DNA of 22,056 bases from Bacteroidales bacterium UBA1192 (GTDB lineage Bacteria > Bacteroidota > Bacteroidia > Bacteroidales > Bacteroidaceae): the NCBI GenBank assembly GCA_002310175.1, contig DBYG01000028.1:1-22056 (forward strand), in the 5' to 3' direction. Within the stretch, counting starts at the first letter, position 1. Each line of letters begins with the position of its first letter. Both the position numbers and the translations under genes were made by a program. Positions 1-7,639 of this stretch are shown here, in pieces. The notes under the pieces were generated by a model, which saw only the letters and a list, made by a program, of their open reading frames with translations, did not search any database and was not told the origin of the DNA.

Positions 1-1
1 G

Positions 2-19
2 TCTCGCGTGGGTGCGAGA
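2..19. repeat. Short hairpin with GTGGGT loop
   Basis: Six-base arms TCTCGC (2-7) and GCGAGA (14-19) are perfect reverse complements around the loop GTGGGT. The 15 bases at 5-19 recur exactly at 13314-13328 inside the large inverted-repeat element, where the left arm is slightly degraded. The structure lies at the window edge, so whatever it belongs to on the left cannot be seen. It may be part of a dispersed palindromic repeat or the terminator of an upstream gene, although no T-run follows it on either side in view. Confidence 0.5.
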
Positions 20-114
20 GTCCCAGAGAGTACATTGCTCCTTTTCCGCTCCCCGGGAAGCATTCTCATATCTGTAATAGTATCGGTTCCCTGTGTCAAA
101 AAAATGAAACAATA

Positions 115-146
115 GTTGCAGGTAATAAATCTATTACCTATTTTTG
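115..146 (+). promoter_or_regulatory. Promoter of the DUF4160/DUF2442 pair
   Basis: A -7 box matching the Bacteroidetes consensus TAnnTTTG exactly lies at 139-146 (TATTTTTG). Twenty bases upstream is GTTG (115-118), a three-of-four match to the -33 TTTG box. The spacing falls in the usual 19-21 range. Transcription would begin near 153, a few bases before the ATG at 164, leaving a very short leader. The boxes are read directly from the sequence; activity is inferred. Confidence 0.65.
120..139. promoter_or_regulatory. Palindromic operator within the promoter
   Basis: AGGTAATA (120-127) and TATTACCT (132-139) form a perfect eight-base inverted repeat with a four-base centre. It fills the spacer between the -33 and -7 boxes, and its last base is the first base of the -7 box. 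A protein bound here would block RNA polymerase. The natural candidate is the helix-turn-helix domain of the DUF2442 protein two genes downstream, as expected for an autoregulated antitoxin, but that link is inference. Confidence 0.6.
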
Positions 147-163
147 CTCAAAAATAAAATGCT

Positions 164-403
164 ATGCCAACTGTATTTATTATCATGGGATTCATTTTCA
201 AGTTTTACTCAAATGAGCACAACCCTATTCATATCCACGTTGAGAGAGGTGGGGCTAATGCCAAGTTTACAATCTTTCCTGTTCAGTTAGTGGATAATCA
301 CGGGTTCAAGCCGTCGGAGATAAAAATGATGGAATCCATTATTGAGGATAATCAGGAGGTTATAGCGCAACACTGGAACAGATACTTCAATAAGTTCAGA
401 TAA
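164..403 (+). CDS. DUF4160 family protein, putative toxin partner
   Basis: A 79-residue protein with the layout of the DUF4160 family: an N-terminal strand, then a conserved segment around residues 18-25 (NEHNPIHIH) with His19, His23 and His25, a Gly-rich turn (GGANAKF), and a C-terminal helix ending in an HWNRY-like stretch. Its biochemical activity is unknown to me. DUF4160 genes are commonly found directly upstream of DUF2442 genes, and such pairs are often listed as putative toxin-antitoxin modules, which would make this the toxin candidate. The ATG is 18 bases past the -7 box. The gene ends one base before the next start, so the two are almost certainly co-transcribed. Confidence 0.75.
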   Translation: MPTVFIIMGFIFKFYSNEHNPIHIHVERGGANAKFTIFPVQLVDNHGFKPSEIKMMESIIEDNQEVIAQHWNRYFNKFR

Positions 404-404
404 A

Positions 405-818
405 ATGATAGAGGTAGAAAGGATTTGGCTTACAGACGATGCCGTATGGATTCAGACCAAGAACGGTGAAGAGGCGTGTGAATATTACACCGATTACCCC
501 CGCCTAAGGTATGCTACGCCCCAGCAGAGAGCTAATTTTAAGGCCGATGTCTATGGAATCCACTGGCCCGATATTGACGAGGATCTCAGTTATGAAGGTT
601 TCTTCTATCCCAAAAATCACACCGAGCTCTATCGTTTGTTTATAGCCCACCCAGAGTTGAACGCATCGGCCGTAGCGCGCCGTATGGGTATCTCACAAAG
701 CCTCTTTGCACAGTATATTAGCGGAGCAAAAAAACCGTCCCAGGCCCGTCTTGAAGAAATCTACGCCACATTACGCGCTATCGGGCAGGAACTGGCTGCA
801 TTACCATCTTTTGTCTGA
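405..818 (+). CDS. DUF2442 protein with C-terminal XRE-like helix-turn-helix
   Basis: A 137-residue two-part protein. Residues 1-70 match the DUF2442 fold: a short beta-rich domain with the typical pattern of a Tyr-Pro-Arg-Leu segment near residues 30-35, followed by an acidic 'GIHWPDIDEDLS' stretch at 51-62. Residues 84-125 form an XRE-type helix-turn-helix, with VARRMGIS then a recognition helix and YISGAKKPS. This architecture suggests a DNA-binding antitoxin that represses its own promoter, consistent with the palindrome at 120-139. The start ATG follows the DUF4160 stop by one base. The repressor role and the toxin-antitoxin assignment are inferences. Confidence 0.78.
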   Translation: MIEVERIWLTDDAVWIQTKNGEEACEYYTDYPRLRYATPQQRANFKADVYGIHWPDIDEDLSYEGFFYPKNHTELYRLFIAHPELNASAVARRMGISQSLFAQYISGAKKPSQARLEEIYATLRAIGQELAALPSFV

Positions 819-828
819 CTCAATCCGA

Positions 829-858
829 TTCAACCTTTTGGTTCTTTTCAACCCTTTG
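829..858. repeat. Imperfect tandem 12-mer, 18-bp period
   Basis: TTCAACCTTTTG (829-840) is repeated as TTCAACCCTTTG (847-858), 11 of 12 identical. It sits in the 163-bp gap after the DUF2442 gene, next to the GGGGTC palindrome. It may be chance or part of the same small repeat element. Confidence 0.3.
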
Positions 859-868
859 ACCACAATAC

Positions 869-890
869 AAAAGGGGTCTGACCCCAATTG
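869..890. repeat. REP-like palindrome GGGGTC-T-GACCCC
   Basis: GGGGTC (873-878) and GACCCC (880-885) form a perfect six-base inverted repeat with a one-base centre. It is flanked by AAAA on the left and AATTG on the right. On the minus strand it reads CAATTGGGGTCAGACCCC followed by TTTT. I recall this core as a widespread palindromic repeat in many bacterial genomes, often found with Y1 (IS200/REP-type) transposase genes. No transposase is visible in this window. It could also act as a weak terminator for the upstream pair. Confidence 0.55.
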
Positions 891-981
891 TACCGATTTT
901 ACCCGATGGAAGATTATGCTGAAAACTTGTTTGCTTTATCTATTTTTGTTTTCTTTGTAATTATGATAAACTGCAAATGAT

Positions 982-1563
982 ATGAATAAATTCTATTTCC
1001 CTCTGATTTTGGCAATAGCAGCATTTGGCGTTGCCTGCAATCCTGAAGACAAGAATGATACACCCGAAGACAAGACAGTCAGTATAACGGAAGAATCCCT
1101 GAGAGGAACTTGGGAGGGCAGTGTTACGGCCGATTTTGCTCAAGGATATCCCCAGAACTGGCGTATTGAGTTTGACGGAAAGAACTATACTACCTGGCAT
1201 ACCCATCAGACTGCCGGTTCCATCAACGATGATGTACAAGGCCTCAAGACTGTAGGTAACAAGGAAAAGGGAACATGGGAATACTCCGATGGCGTACTCA
1301 CCCTTACACCAAAGCAGCAATGGGCATCCTATGCTATAACAAGCTTGTCGCCCAGTAAGTATTCATATTATGAATACAACACTGTAACAATGGAGGCTGT
1401 ACAGTGGTATGAGACCGCTCAGTCTCTTATAGAAAGTGGTATAGAGCGTGACCTGGAGGAAGGAACAGACTGGTATGTCAAGAAATGGAACGTGGTCTCA
1501 TTTACCAAGACCACTCTGTCAGTCAAGATCAACAGGGATATCTTCAAGCTGGAAAAGAAATAA
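982..1563 (+). CDS. Small lipoprotein, lipocalin-like
   Basis: A 193-residue predicted lipoprotein. The N-terminus has one Lys, a hydrophobic stretch (residues 4-18) and a lipobox-like GVAC with Cys19 as the lipidated residue, followed by an acidic Asp/Glu/Lys linker. The mature part contains a GTWEGS motif (residues 42-47), an 'IEFDGKNY' strand and a later GTWEYSDGVLTLT strand. These are typical of the small lipocalin-like beta-barrel lipoproteins common in Bacteroidales. No ligand can be deduced. It ends six bases before topB and may be co-transcribed with it. A -7-like box, TATTTTTG, lies at 941-948 without a convincing -33 box. Confidence 0.6.
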   Translation: MNKFYFPLILAIAAFGVACNPEDKNDTPEDKTVSITEESLRGTWEGSVTADFAQGYPQNWRIEFDGKNYTTWHTHQTAGSINDDVQGLKTVGNKEKGTWEYSDGVLTLTPKQQWASYAITSLSPSKYSYYEYNTVTMEAVQWYETAQSLIESGIERDLEEGTDWYVKKWNVVSFTKTTLSVKINRDIFKLEKK

Positions 1564-1569
1564 CAATCT

Positions 1570-3351
1570 ATGATTGTATGTATAGCTGAGAAGCCCAGCG
1601 TGGCTAAGGATATTGCCGATGTGCTGGGTGCCAAGACAAAACACGACGGTTACATTGAGGGTAACGGTTATCAAGTAACCTGGACCTTCGGTCATCTTTG
1701 TACCTTGAAGGAGCCCCATGATTACACTCCCAACTGGAAGAACTGGAGCCTGGGCAGCCTGCCCATGATTCCGCCCCGGTTCGGAATCAAGCTGATTGAG
1801 GACAAGGGGATAGATAAGCAGTTCAAGATAATTGAGTCACTCATGCAGAAGGCCGATGGCATCATCAATTGCGGTGATGCCGGCCAGGAGGGTGAGCTAA
1901 TCCAGCGCTGGGTGATGCAGAAAGCCGGAGCCAAGTGTCCCGTAAAGCGTCTGTGGATATCGTCGCTGACCGAGGAGTCCATACGTGAGGGATTCAGCCA
2001 CCTGCAGGACCAGGATGCGTTCAAGTCACTCTATGAAGCCGGACTCTGCCGCGCCATAGGTGACTGGCTGCTGGGTATGAACGCTACCCGCCTTTACACC
2101 ATAAAATACCGTACGGGCAATAGCCGTCAGGTACTCTCCATTGGCCGTGTTCAGACCCCCACTCTGGCACTGGTGGTAAACCGCCAGAAGGAGATTGACA
2201 ACTTCAAACCCGAGCAGTACTGGGAGCTCAAGACCGTTTACCGCGACACCACCTTTTCATATACCAAAGGCAAGTTTACCCAAAAAGAGGACGGCCAGGC
2301 GCTACTGGAGGAGATCCGTCTCCTGAACTTTGTCATTACCGATGTAACCCGCAAGGAGGGCCGGGACTTTGCCCCGCGCCTGTTTGACCTTACGTCACTG
2401 CAGGTGGAGTGCAATCGCAAGTACGGGTATTCGGCCGATGACACCCTCAAGACCATCCAGTCACTCTACGAGAAGAAAATTACAACATATCCGCGTGTGG
2501 ATACCACGTTCCTGAGTGATGATATTTACCCCAAATGCCCCGGCATACTGAAGGGACTAAAGGACTACGCACAGTTCACCGCCCCGCTGGAGGGCGTAAA
2601 ACTGCCCAAGTCCAAGAAGGTGTTTGACAACAGCAAGGTGACCGATCACCACGCCATCATACCCACAGGAGTCTATCCAAACAACCTGAGTCAGCAGGAG
2701 CGCGCCGTGTTTGACCTTATAGCCCGCCGTTTCATTGCGGTGTTTTACCCGGATTGCCTCTACGCCCAGACAACAGTCTTAGGCAAAGCCGGCCGTGCAG
2801 AGTTCAAGACCACAGGCCGCGAGATACTCAAGCCGGGCTGGAGAGTCCTGTTTGAAAAGGAGAAATCGGACGAGAAGGCCGATGATGAAGAGCGCATACT
2901 GCCCCAGTTCACAGTAGATGAGAACGGGCCACACCTACCCGAACTGCAGGAGAAATGGACTACGCCGCCCAAACCCTACACCGAGGCCACCCTGCTGCGG
3001 GCAATGGAAACCGCCGGCAAGCTGGTAAATGATGAGGAGCTGCGCGATGCCATGAAGGAGAACGGAATAGGCCGCCCGTCAACCCGAGCCGCCATCATAG
3101 AGACCCTCTACAAACGCGGATATATGCGAAAGGAGAAAAAGAGCCTCTTTCCCACCCCAACGGGAATAGGTCTTATAGACCTTATTCATGAGGAACTGCT
3201 TAAAAGTGCCGAGCTGACTGGAATCTGGGAGAAGCGTCTGCGTGAGATAGAGCGCGGCAAGTATCAGCCCGCCCAGTTCATGGATGAGCTCAAGCAGATG
3301 GTCACCACCCTGGTCCGTGACGTACTGGCCGATAATTCATCACGCCTATAA
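1570..3351 (+). CDS. topB: DNA topoisomerase III (type IA)
   Basis: A 593-residue type IA topoisomerase, which cuts one DNA strand through a tyrosine link to pass another and resolves recombination and replication intermediates. The TOPRIM domain starts at IAEKPSVA (5-12), with its acidic motif at GDAGQEGEL (102-110). The hallmark SIGRVQTPTLA is at 190-200. The catalytic tyrosine is Tyr307 in TTYPRVDT. A GIGRPSTRA motif is near residue 498. Two details stand out: the second acidic position of the usual D-x-D TOPRIM motif is Gly105, and the protein ends after the core without a cysteine zinc-ribbon tail. The start ATG six bases after the lipoprotein stop gives the expected family N-terminus. 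Confidence 0.93.
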   Translation: MIVCIAEKPSVAKDIADVLGAKTKHDGYIEGNGYQVTWTFGHLCTLKEPHDYTPNWKNWSLGSLPMIPPRFGIKLIEDKGIDKQFKIIESLMQKADGIINCGDAGQEGELIQRWVMQKAGAKCPVKRLWISSLTEESIREGFSHLQDQDAFKSLYEAGLCRAIGDWLLGMNATRLYTIKYRTGNSRQVLSIGRVQTPTLALVVNRQKEIDNFKPEQYWELKTVYRDTTFSYTKGKFTQKEDGQALLEEIRLLNFVITDVTRKEGRDFAPRLFDLTSLQVECNRKYGYSADDTLKTIQSLYEKKITTYPRVDTTFLSDDIYPKCPGILKGLKDYAQFTAPLEGVKLPKSKKVFDNSKVTDHHAIIPTGVYPNNLSQQERAVFDLIARRFIAVFYPDCLYAQTTVLGKAGRAEFKTTGREILKPGWRVLFEKEKSDEKADDEERILPQFTVDENGPHLPELQEKWTTPPKPYTEATLLRAMETAGKLVNDEELRDAMKENGIGRPSTRAAIIETLYKRGYMRKEKKSLFPTPTGIGLIDLIHEELLKSAELTGIWEKRLREIERGKYQPAQFMDELKQMVTTLVRDVLADNSSRL

Positions 3352-3423
3352 AAACAAAGGCCTTACCCTCTTACCCTATAGTTCTCAAACAATATAAGAG
3401 ACATTTTCACGTTACTACATCAG

Positions 3424-5403
3424 ATGATGAAGAGAACGGCTGCATACGTAATGGTAGCGGCCCTGTTGCTGTTTTGCGGCTGTGGGGCTGAAATCAGTCT
3501 GCGAAAAGGCGACCAGAGCTATGCATTAGGTGAGTATTCTGATGCTGCCGTCAAGTATAAAAAAGCATACTCCGGCATATCATCCAAGGAAAAAGAGCTA
3601 CGCGCCAGCGTAGCTTTCAAGTTGGGAGAAAGCTATCGCCACATCAGCTATGTACCTCGTGCCCTTTCCGCGTACCAGAATGCAGTCCGCTATAAGTACC
3701 CCGATAGCATAGTATATCGTCATCTGGCCGATATGCAACGTATAAGCGGAAAGCTCCAAGACGCAGAAAAGAATTATAAGATTGCATTGGAATATAATCC
3801 AGATGACCATTTGGCACAGAACGGGTTACAATCTTGTAACCTTATAAAGGAGTGGGGTGACAACCCTACCCGCTATACTGTCAAGAAGGACAACTATATG
3901 AATGGCCGTTATGCTGACTGGTCTCCAGTCTATGCCAGTGAGGAATATGACCGGATAATTTTCACTTCTACACGCAAAGAGTGTACCGGCGATGACATTA
4001 ATGGTATAACCGGTATGAAAAGTTGTGACTTCTTTATGATTCGGAAGGACGAAAAAGGCAAGTGGCAGAAGCCTGAACGGATAGAGGGAGGTCCCAATAC
4101 CGCGTTTGAGGATGGATCATGCGCGTTCAGCCCTGACTTCAAGACCATGTATTACACCTACTGCTCATCAGACCCACAACTTCCCCGTCCGGCCACCATT
4201 TACGAATCAGTCCGCAGCGATGCTGCATGGTCAACAGGTAAGCCCTACAGCTCGACATCGGACTCATTATATAACTATGCACATCCTGCCGCATCACCCG
4301 ACGGAGAGTGGCTTTACTTTGTATCCGATATGGATGGAGGATTCGGTGGAATGGATCTATGGCGCGTTCCCATTGGTGGCCGTCTGATTGGAGCCGAAAA
4401 TCTGGGACCCGAAATTAATACTCCGGGCAACGAAATGTTCCCCACATTCCGACGCAACGGTGAACTCTATTTCTCATCCGACGGTCATCCGGGCATGGGA
4501 GGGTTGGACATTTTTCGTGCAACAAGCAACGGTGACAGCACCTGGACAGTAATCAATATGGGAACACCTGTCAACTCTTCCTACGATGACTTCGGAATGA
4601 CATTCGAGGGAGATTACACTCGCGGCTTTTTCTCTTCAAACCGTAAAGACGGACGCGGACGTGATCACATCTGGTCTTTTGAACTACCGGAAACAGTACA
4701 CCGTATTGTAGGCTGGGTTTATGAAAAAGACGGTTATGAACTACCACAGGCAATAGTACATCTGATTGGCAATGACGGGACAAATATGAAGTTGAACGTA
4801 CGCGACGACGGATCTTTCACCTGGAGAGTGACACCTGGCGTAAGTTATCTGTTGCTTGGGACATCCAAAGGCTATATGAACTATATGCAGGAGATGACAG
4901 CTGACAGTACTGATCAGGACCGGGACTACATTCTGCAGTTTCCCCTTTCGTCCATTTCCAAGCCCGTACTTATTGATAACATCTTCTTTGACTTTGACAA
5001 GTCCACACTACGGCCTGAATCGGCTCAGTCACTTGATGAACTCGTGATACTACTAAACAACAATCCTGGAGTAACCATAGAGATAGGTGCCCACTGCGAT
5101 TATAAAGGCGATGACGACTACAACCAGCGTTTGTCTCAAAATAGGGCGGAAAGTGTGGTTGAGTATCTCATTAATCACGGAATAGCAAAAGACAGGCTTA
5201 CCGCCCGCGGATACGGTGAGATACAACCCAAGATTATTAGTCGTAAGGCGGCAGAGAAGTATGATTTCCTGAATGAGGACGACATACTATCCGAACAATT
5301 CATAAAGAATCTTACTGAAGAGCAGCAGGAAATCTGCAACCAACTCAACAGAAGGACAGAGTTCAGGGTAATCCGAACTACTTACGGCATGTTCGGCCAT
5401 TGA
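3424..5403 (+). CDS. PorE-like TPR / WD40-like / OmpA lipoprotein
   Basis: A 659-residue predicted outer-membrane lipoprotein with lipobox cysteine at 18 or 20. The domains in order are TPR-like helices (about 26-135), a WD40-like (PD40) propeller with repeats such as SPDGEWLYFVSD (291-302) and RRNGELYFSSD (343-353), a small carboxypeptidase-regulatory-like beta domain (about 426-510), and an OmpA C-terminal domain (517-655). The last has FFDFDKSTLRP and the peptidoglycan-binding NQRLSQNRAESV pattern (567-578). This order and size match PorE of Porphyromonas gingivalis, a type IX secretion component that anchors to peptidoglycan. Related OmpA lipoproteins of unknown role share parts of this plan, and no other type IX genes are in view, so the name PorE is not assigned. 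Its stop is one base from the convergent methyltransferase gene. Confidence 0.8.
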   Translation: MMKRTAAYVMVAALLLFCGCGAEISLRKGDQSYALGEYSDAAVKYKKAYSGISSKEKELRASVAFKLGESYRHISYVPRALSAYQNAVRYKYPDSIVYRHLADMQRISGKLQDAEKNYKIALEYNPDDHLAQNGLQSCNLIKEWGDNPTRYTVKKDNYMNGRYADWSPVYASEEYDRIIFTSTRKECTGDDINGITGMKSCDFFMIRKDEKGKWQKPERIEGGPNTAFEDGSCAFSPDFKTMYYTYCSSDPQLPRPATIYESVRSDAAWSTGKPYSSTSDSLYNYAHPAASPDGEWLYFVSDMDGGFGGMDLWRVPIGGRLIGAENLGPEINTPGNEMFPTFRRNGELYFSSDGHPGMGGLDIFRATSNGDSTWTVINMGTPVNSSYDDFGMTFEGDYTRGFFSSNRKDGRGRDHIWSFELPETVHRIVGWVYEKDGYELPQAIVHLIGNDGTNMKLNVRDDGSFTWRVTPGVSYLLLGTSKGYMNYMQEMTADSTDQDRDYILQFPLSSISKPVLIDNIFFDFDKSTLRPESAQSLDELVILLNNNPGVTIEIGAHCDYKGDDDYNQRLSQNRAESVVEYLINHGIAKDRLTARGYGEIQPKIISRKAAEKYDFLNEDDILSEQFIKNLTEEQQEICNQLNRRTEFRVIRTTYGMFGH

Positions 5404-5404
5404 T

Positions 5405-6772
5405 TCAAGAGTTCATCCGTATTCTCCACTCCTTAGGATACATGTTATTTGCCCTGTTACCAAGATTCTTGGCAAATCCCAATGGTATGTTATTATATGT
5501 AAGCAACACTATTCCACGCTGAGCATCCTCCAAATGGATAGCATCGCAATGCAGATATGACAGAGCCTGTTGCCGAGTTACCTCCACACAATTGAAGGAT
5601 TCCATTTTTAATACTACGGACATGGCCAATGCATGAGCCGGAATCCAGTCATTACCTTTGCGGACAGCTATCTCAACACCGGGAATAAGCGCGTACAATT
5701 CATGGTAGACCTGATTCATATCTGCTGCAATATCTGAAGGAAAGGCATAAACAGAACCTCCTCTTACATCGAATTCAAAACTGTCCTCAGACGATAACCA
5801 TCCTCTGCATGAAACCGGAACGGATGAATTGCTTTTAAATGGTTTGAAAGAAGTTTGACGAATTATACCATCAGGCTTACGCATGAGACAGATGAAAAAA
5901 CCCTCACCACGATTCCGATGCTGCATGAAATGATATACCGCAAGTTCATCATCAGAGAGTGAGCCAAGGATATTCCAATCCGGATTGACATCAAGAGGTA
6001 TGGCATCGGCACCGAACCTATCTATTATCCATCGCACATTCTCCTCATCTTCATATCGGTTGAAAGTGCACGTGCTATAAATCATATAACCTCCGGGCTT
6101 AAGCGAAGGCCACACCTCTTCAATGATATGTCGTTGCCGTCCTGCACACATTTCAACGTTCCGCGCGCTCCATTCTGCCACGGCCACTTCATCCTTACGG
6201 AACATTCCTTCGCCAGAACAAGGGGCATCAACCACAATTAGATCAAAAGATAGGTTCGATTCGCCAATCTGTCCTGGAGTATTACAGGTTACAACAACAC
6301 CGGGCATACCCCACTTTGTCATATTTTCTGCCAGAATCTGTGCACGGCCACGTTGGATCTCATTACATACCAGCATACTTCCCTTTGGAAGCAGTGATGC
6401 AAGCAATGTTGATTTGCCACCAGGTGCAGCACAAAGATCCAGGACCTTGACAGGACCGATCACACATTTTCGTACAGCCTGCTCCAGGAACATGGATGAA
6501 GCCTCCTGAACGTAATAGCACCCCTGATGTAACAACGGGTCTAAGGTAAACTTAGGTCTATGGTCGAGATAGACAGCATGGTCAGCCCAAGGTACCCGAC
6601 CATCGGAAATGCAATCAAGAGAATCAAGCACCAGACGCTCAACATCGGGTATCAAAGGATTAAACCTTACACTTACCTCAGGTTCACGTTCCAATGCAAC
6701 CAGTAACGCATCCCGCTCACTTACGGGAAGGACCTCGCTGATAATGTTGACAAAATCCTGATGAAATGACAT
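5405..6772 (-). CDS. rsmF: rRNA cytosine-C5 methyltransferase, RsmF/NOL1-NOP2-Sun type
   Basis: A 455-residue S-adenosylmethionine-dependent RNA methyltransferase. The SAM-binding motif is DLCAAPGGKST (112-122). The two cysteines of m5C RNA methyltransferases are Cys185 in DAPCSGEGMFRKDE, which releases the product, and Cys235 in YSTCTFN, the nucleophile. A C-terminal PUA-like region ends with the NMYPKEWR element seen in RsmF/YebU proteins, which modify 16S rRNA. I chose the ATG at 6772 because the upstream ATG at 6853 would add 27 hydrophobic residues and overlap the divergent thyA start. The sequence from MSFHQDF onward matches the normal family N-terminus. The exact target nucleotide is not certain. 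Confidence 0.88.
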   Translation of the reverse strand: MSFHQDFVNIISEVLPVSERDALLVALEREPEVSVRFNPLIPDVERLVLDSLDCISDGRVPWADHAVYLDHRPKFTLDPLLHQGCYYVQEASSMFLEQAVRKCVIGPVKVLDLCAAPGGKSTLLASLLPKGSMLVCNEIQRGRAQILAENMTKWGMPGVVVTCNTPGQIGESNLSFDLIVVDAPCSGEGMFRKDEVAVAEWSARNVEMCAGRQRHIIEEVWPSLKPGGYMIYSTCTFNRYEDEENVRWIIDRFGADAIPLDVNPDWNILGSLSDDELAVYHFMQHRNRGEGFFICLMRKPDGIIRQTSFKPFKSNSSVPVSCRGWLSSEDSFEFDVRGGSVYAFPSDIAADMNQVYHELYALIPGVEIAVRKGNDWIPAHALAMSVVLKMESFNCVEVTRQQALSYLHCDAIHLEDAQRGIVLLTYNNIPLGFAKNLGNRANNMYPKEWRIRMNS

Positions 6773-6789
6773 ATCTAAGTCCAAATCAG

Positions 6790-6822
6790 TTGCGAAGGTA
6801 AGCCAAAAATTCAGTATATTCG
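6790..6822 (+). promoter_or_regulatory. Candidate thyA promoter
   Basis: A near-consensus -7 box, TATATTCG, lies at 6815-6822 (seven of eight against TAnnTTTG if n is free). TTG lies at 6790-6792, 22 bases upstream, one base longer than usual. Transcription would start around 6829, about 15 bases before the thyA ATG. It occupies the 72-bp gap shared with the divergent methyltransferase gene, for which I see no convincing promoter. Confidence 0.35.
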
Positions 6823-6844
6823 CAGACAAGAATAAGAATAACAG

Positions 6845-7639
6845 ATGAAACAATACCTAAACCTGCTGGAAAGGATATTAAGTGAAGGAGTACAGAAAGG
6901 TGACCGTACCGGAACCGGAACATTAAGTGTATTCGGACACCAGATGCGTTTCAATCTTGAAGAGGGATTCCCCCTGCTTACAACAAAAAAGCTACATCTC
7001 AAATCAATCATTTACGAACTCCTGTGGTTTCTGAACGGTGATACCAATGCCAAATGGCTGCAAGAGCGCGGAGTGCGTATATGGAATGAATGGGCTAATC
7101 CTGACGGTGACCTTGGACATATCTACGGCTACCAATGGCGTTCATGGCCTGATTATGAAGGAGGATTCATTGACCAGATAACGGAAGCAGTGGAAACAAT
7201 CAGGAAAAACCCCGATTCCCGCCGCATCATCGTAAGTGCTTGGAATGTGGCTGATCTCAAAAACATGAACCTTCCACCCTGCCATGCATTCTTCCAGTTC
7301 TATGTGGCCGATGGAAAACTGAGCCTGCAACTTTACCAACGCAGTGCCGACACATTTTTGGGCGTACCCTTTAATATAGCATCATATGCACTCCTGACAA
7401 TGATGATGGCTCAGATTACAGGACTTAAACCCGGTGATTTCATACACACCACTGGTGATACCCACCTCTATCTCAACCATCTAGACCAAGCCAGACTCCA
7501 ACTCACCCGTCAGCCGCGTCCGCTTCCGCGTATGATTATCAATCCTGATGTTAAGAGCATATTTGACTTCAAGTATGAAGATTTTCAACTTGAAGGGTAT
7601 AACCCCTATCCTCATATAAAAGCCGAAGTTTCAGTATGA
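6845..7639 (+). CDS. thyA: Thymidylate synthase
   Basis: A 264-residue enzyme, the same length as Escherichia coli ThyA. It methylates dUMP to dTMP using 5,10-methylenetetrahydrofolate, leaving dihydrofolate. The catalytic cysteine is Cys146 in NLPPCHAFFQFYV. The substrate and cofactor segments DRTGTGTLSVFG (20-31), LYQRSADTFLGVPFN and GDTHLYLNHL are intact. The ATG overlaps nothing on its own strand, and a candidate promoter lies just upstream. The stop overlaps the folA start in the sequence ATGA, so translation of the two is likely coupled. This keeps dihydrofolate production next to the enzyme that recycles it. Confidence 0.97.
   Translation: MKQYLNLLERILSEGVQKGDRTGTGTLSVFGHQMRFNLEEGFPLLTTKKLHLKSIIYELLWFLNGDTNAKWLQERGVRIWNEWANPDGDLGHIYGYQWRSWPDYEGGFIDQITEAVETIRKNPDSRRIIVSAWNVADLKNMNLPPCHAFFQFYVADGKLSLQLYQRSADTFLGVPFNIASYALLTMMMAQITGLKPGDFIHTTGDTHLYLNHLDQARLQLTRQPRPLPRMIINPDVKSIFDFKYEDFQLEGYNPYPHIKAEVSV

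Noticed and set aside
941..948. TATTTTTG as a definite promoter of the lipoprotein gene
   Set aside because: The -7 match is exact, but there is no TTTG at the required 19-21-base spacing; it is mentioned only as a weak candidate.
706..960. 84-codon plus-strand frame overlapping the DUF2442 end and REP-like motif
   Set aside because: It overlaps the real gene in another frame and reads through the palindrome, with no recognisable domain.
961..1320. Minus-strand reading frame of 119 codons over the lipoprotein gene
   Set aside because: It lies fully antisense to a well-supported lipoprotein and has no family features or start context.
1570..3351. topB as a sign of an integrative element
   Set aside because: No conjugation, integrase or relaxase gene lies nearby, and chromosomal topB genes are normal in this group.
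6773..6853. 27-residue hydrophobic N-terminal extension of the methyltransferase
   Set aside because: It overlaps the divergent thyA start, includes the promoter gap, and is not part of this enzyme family.
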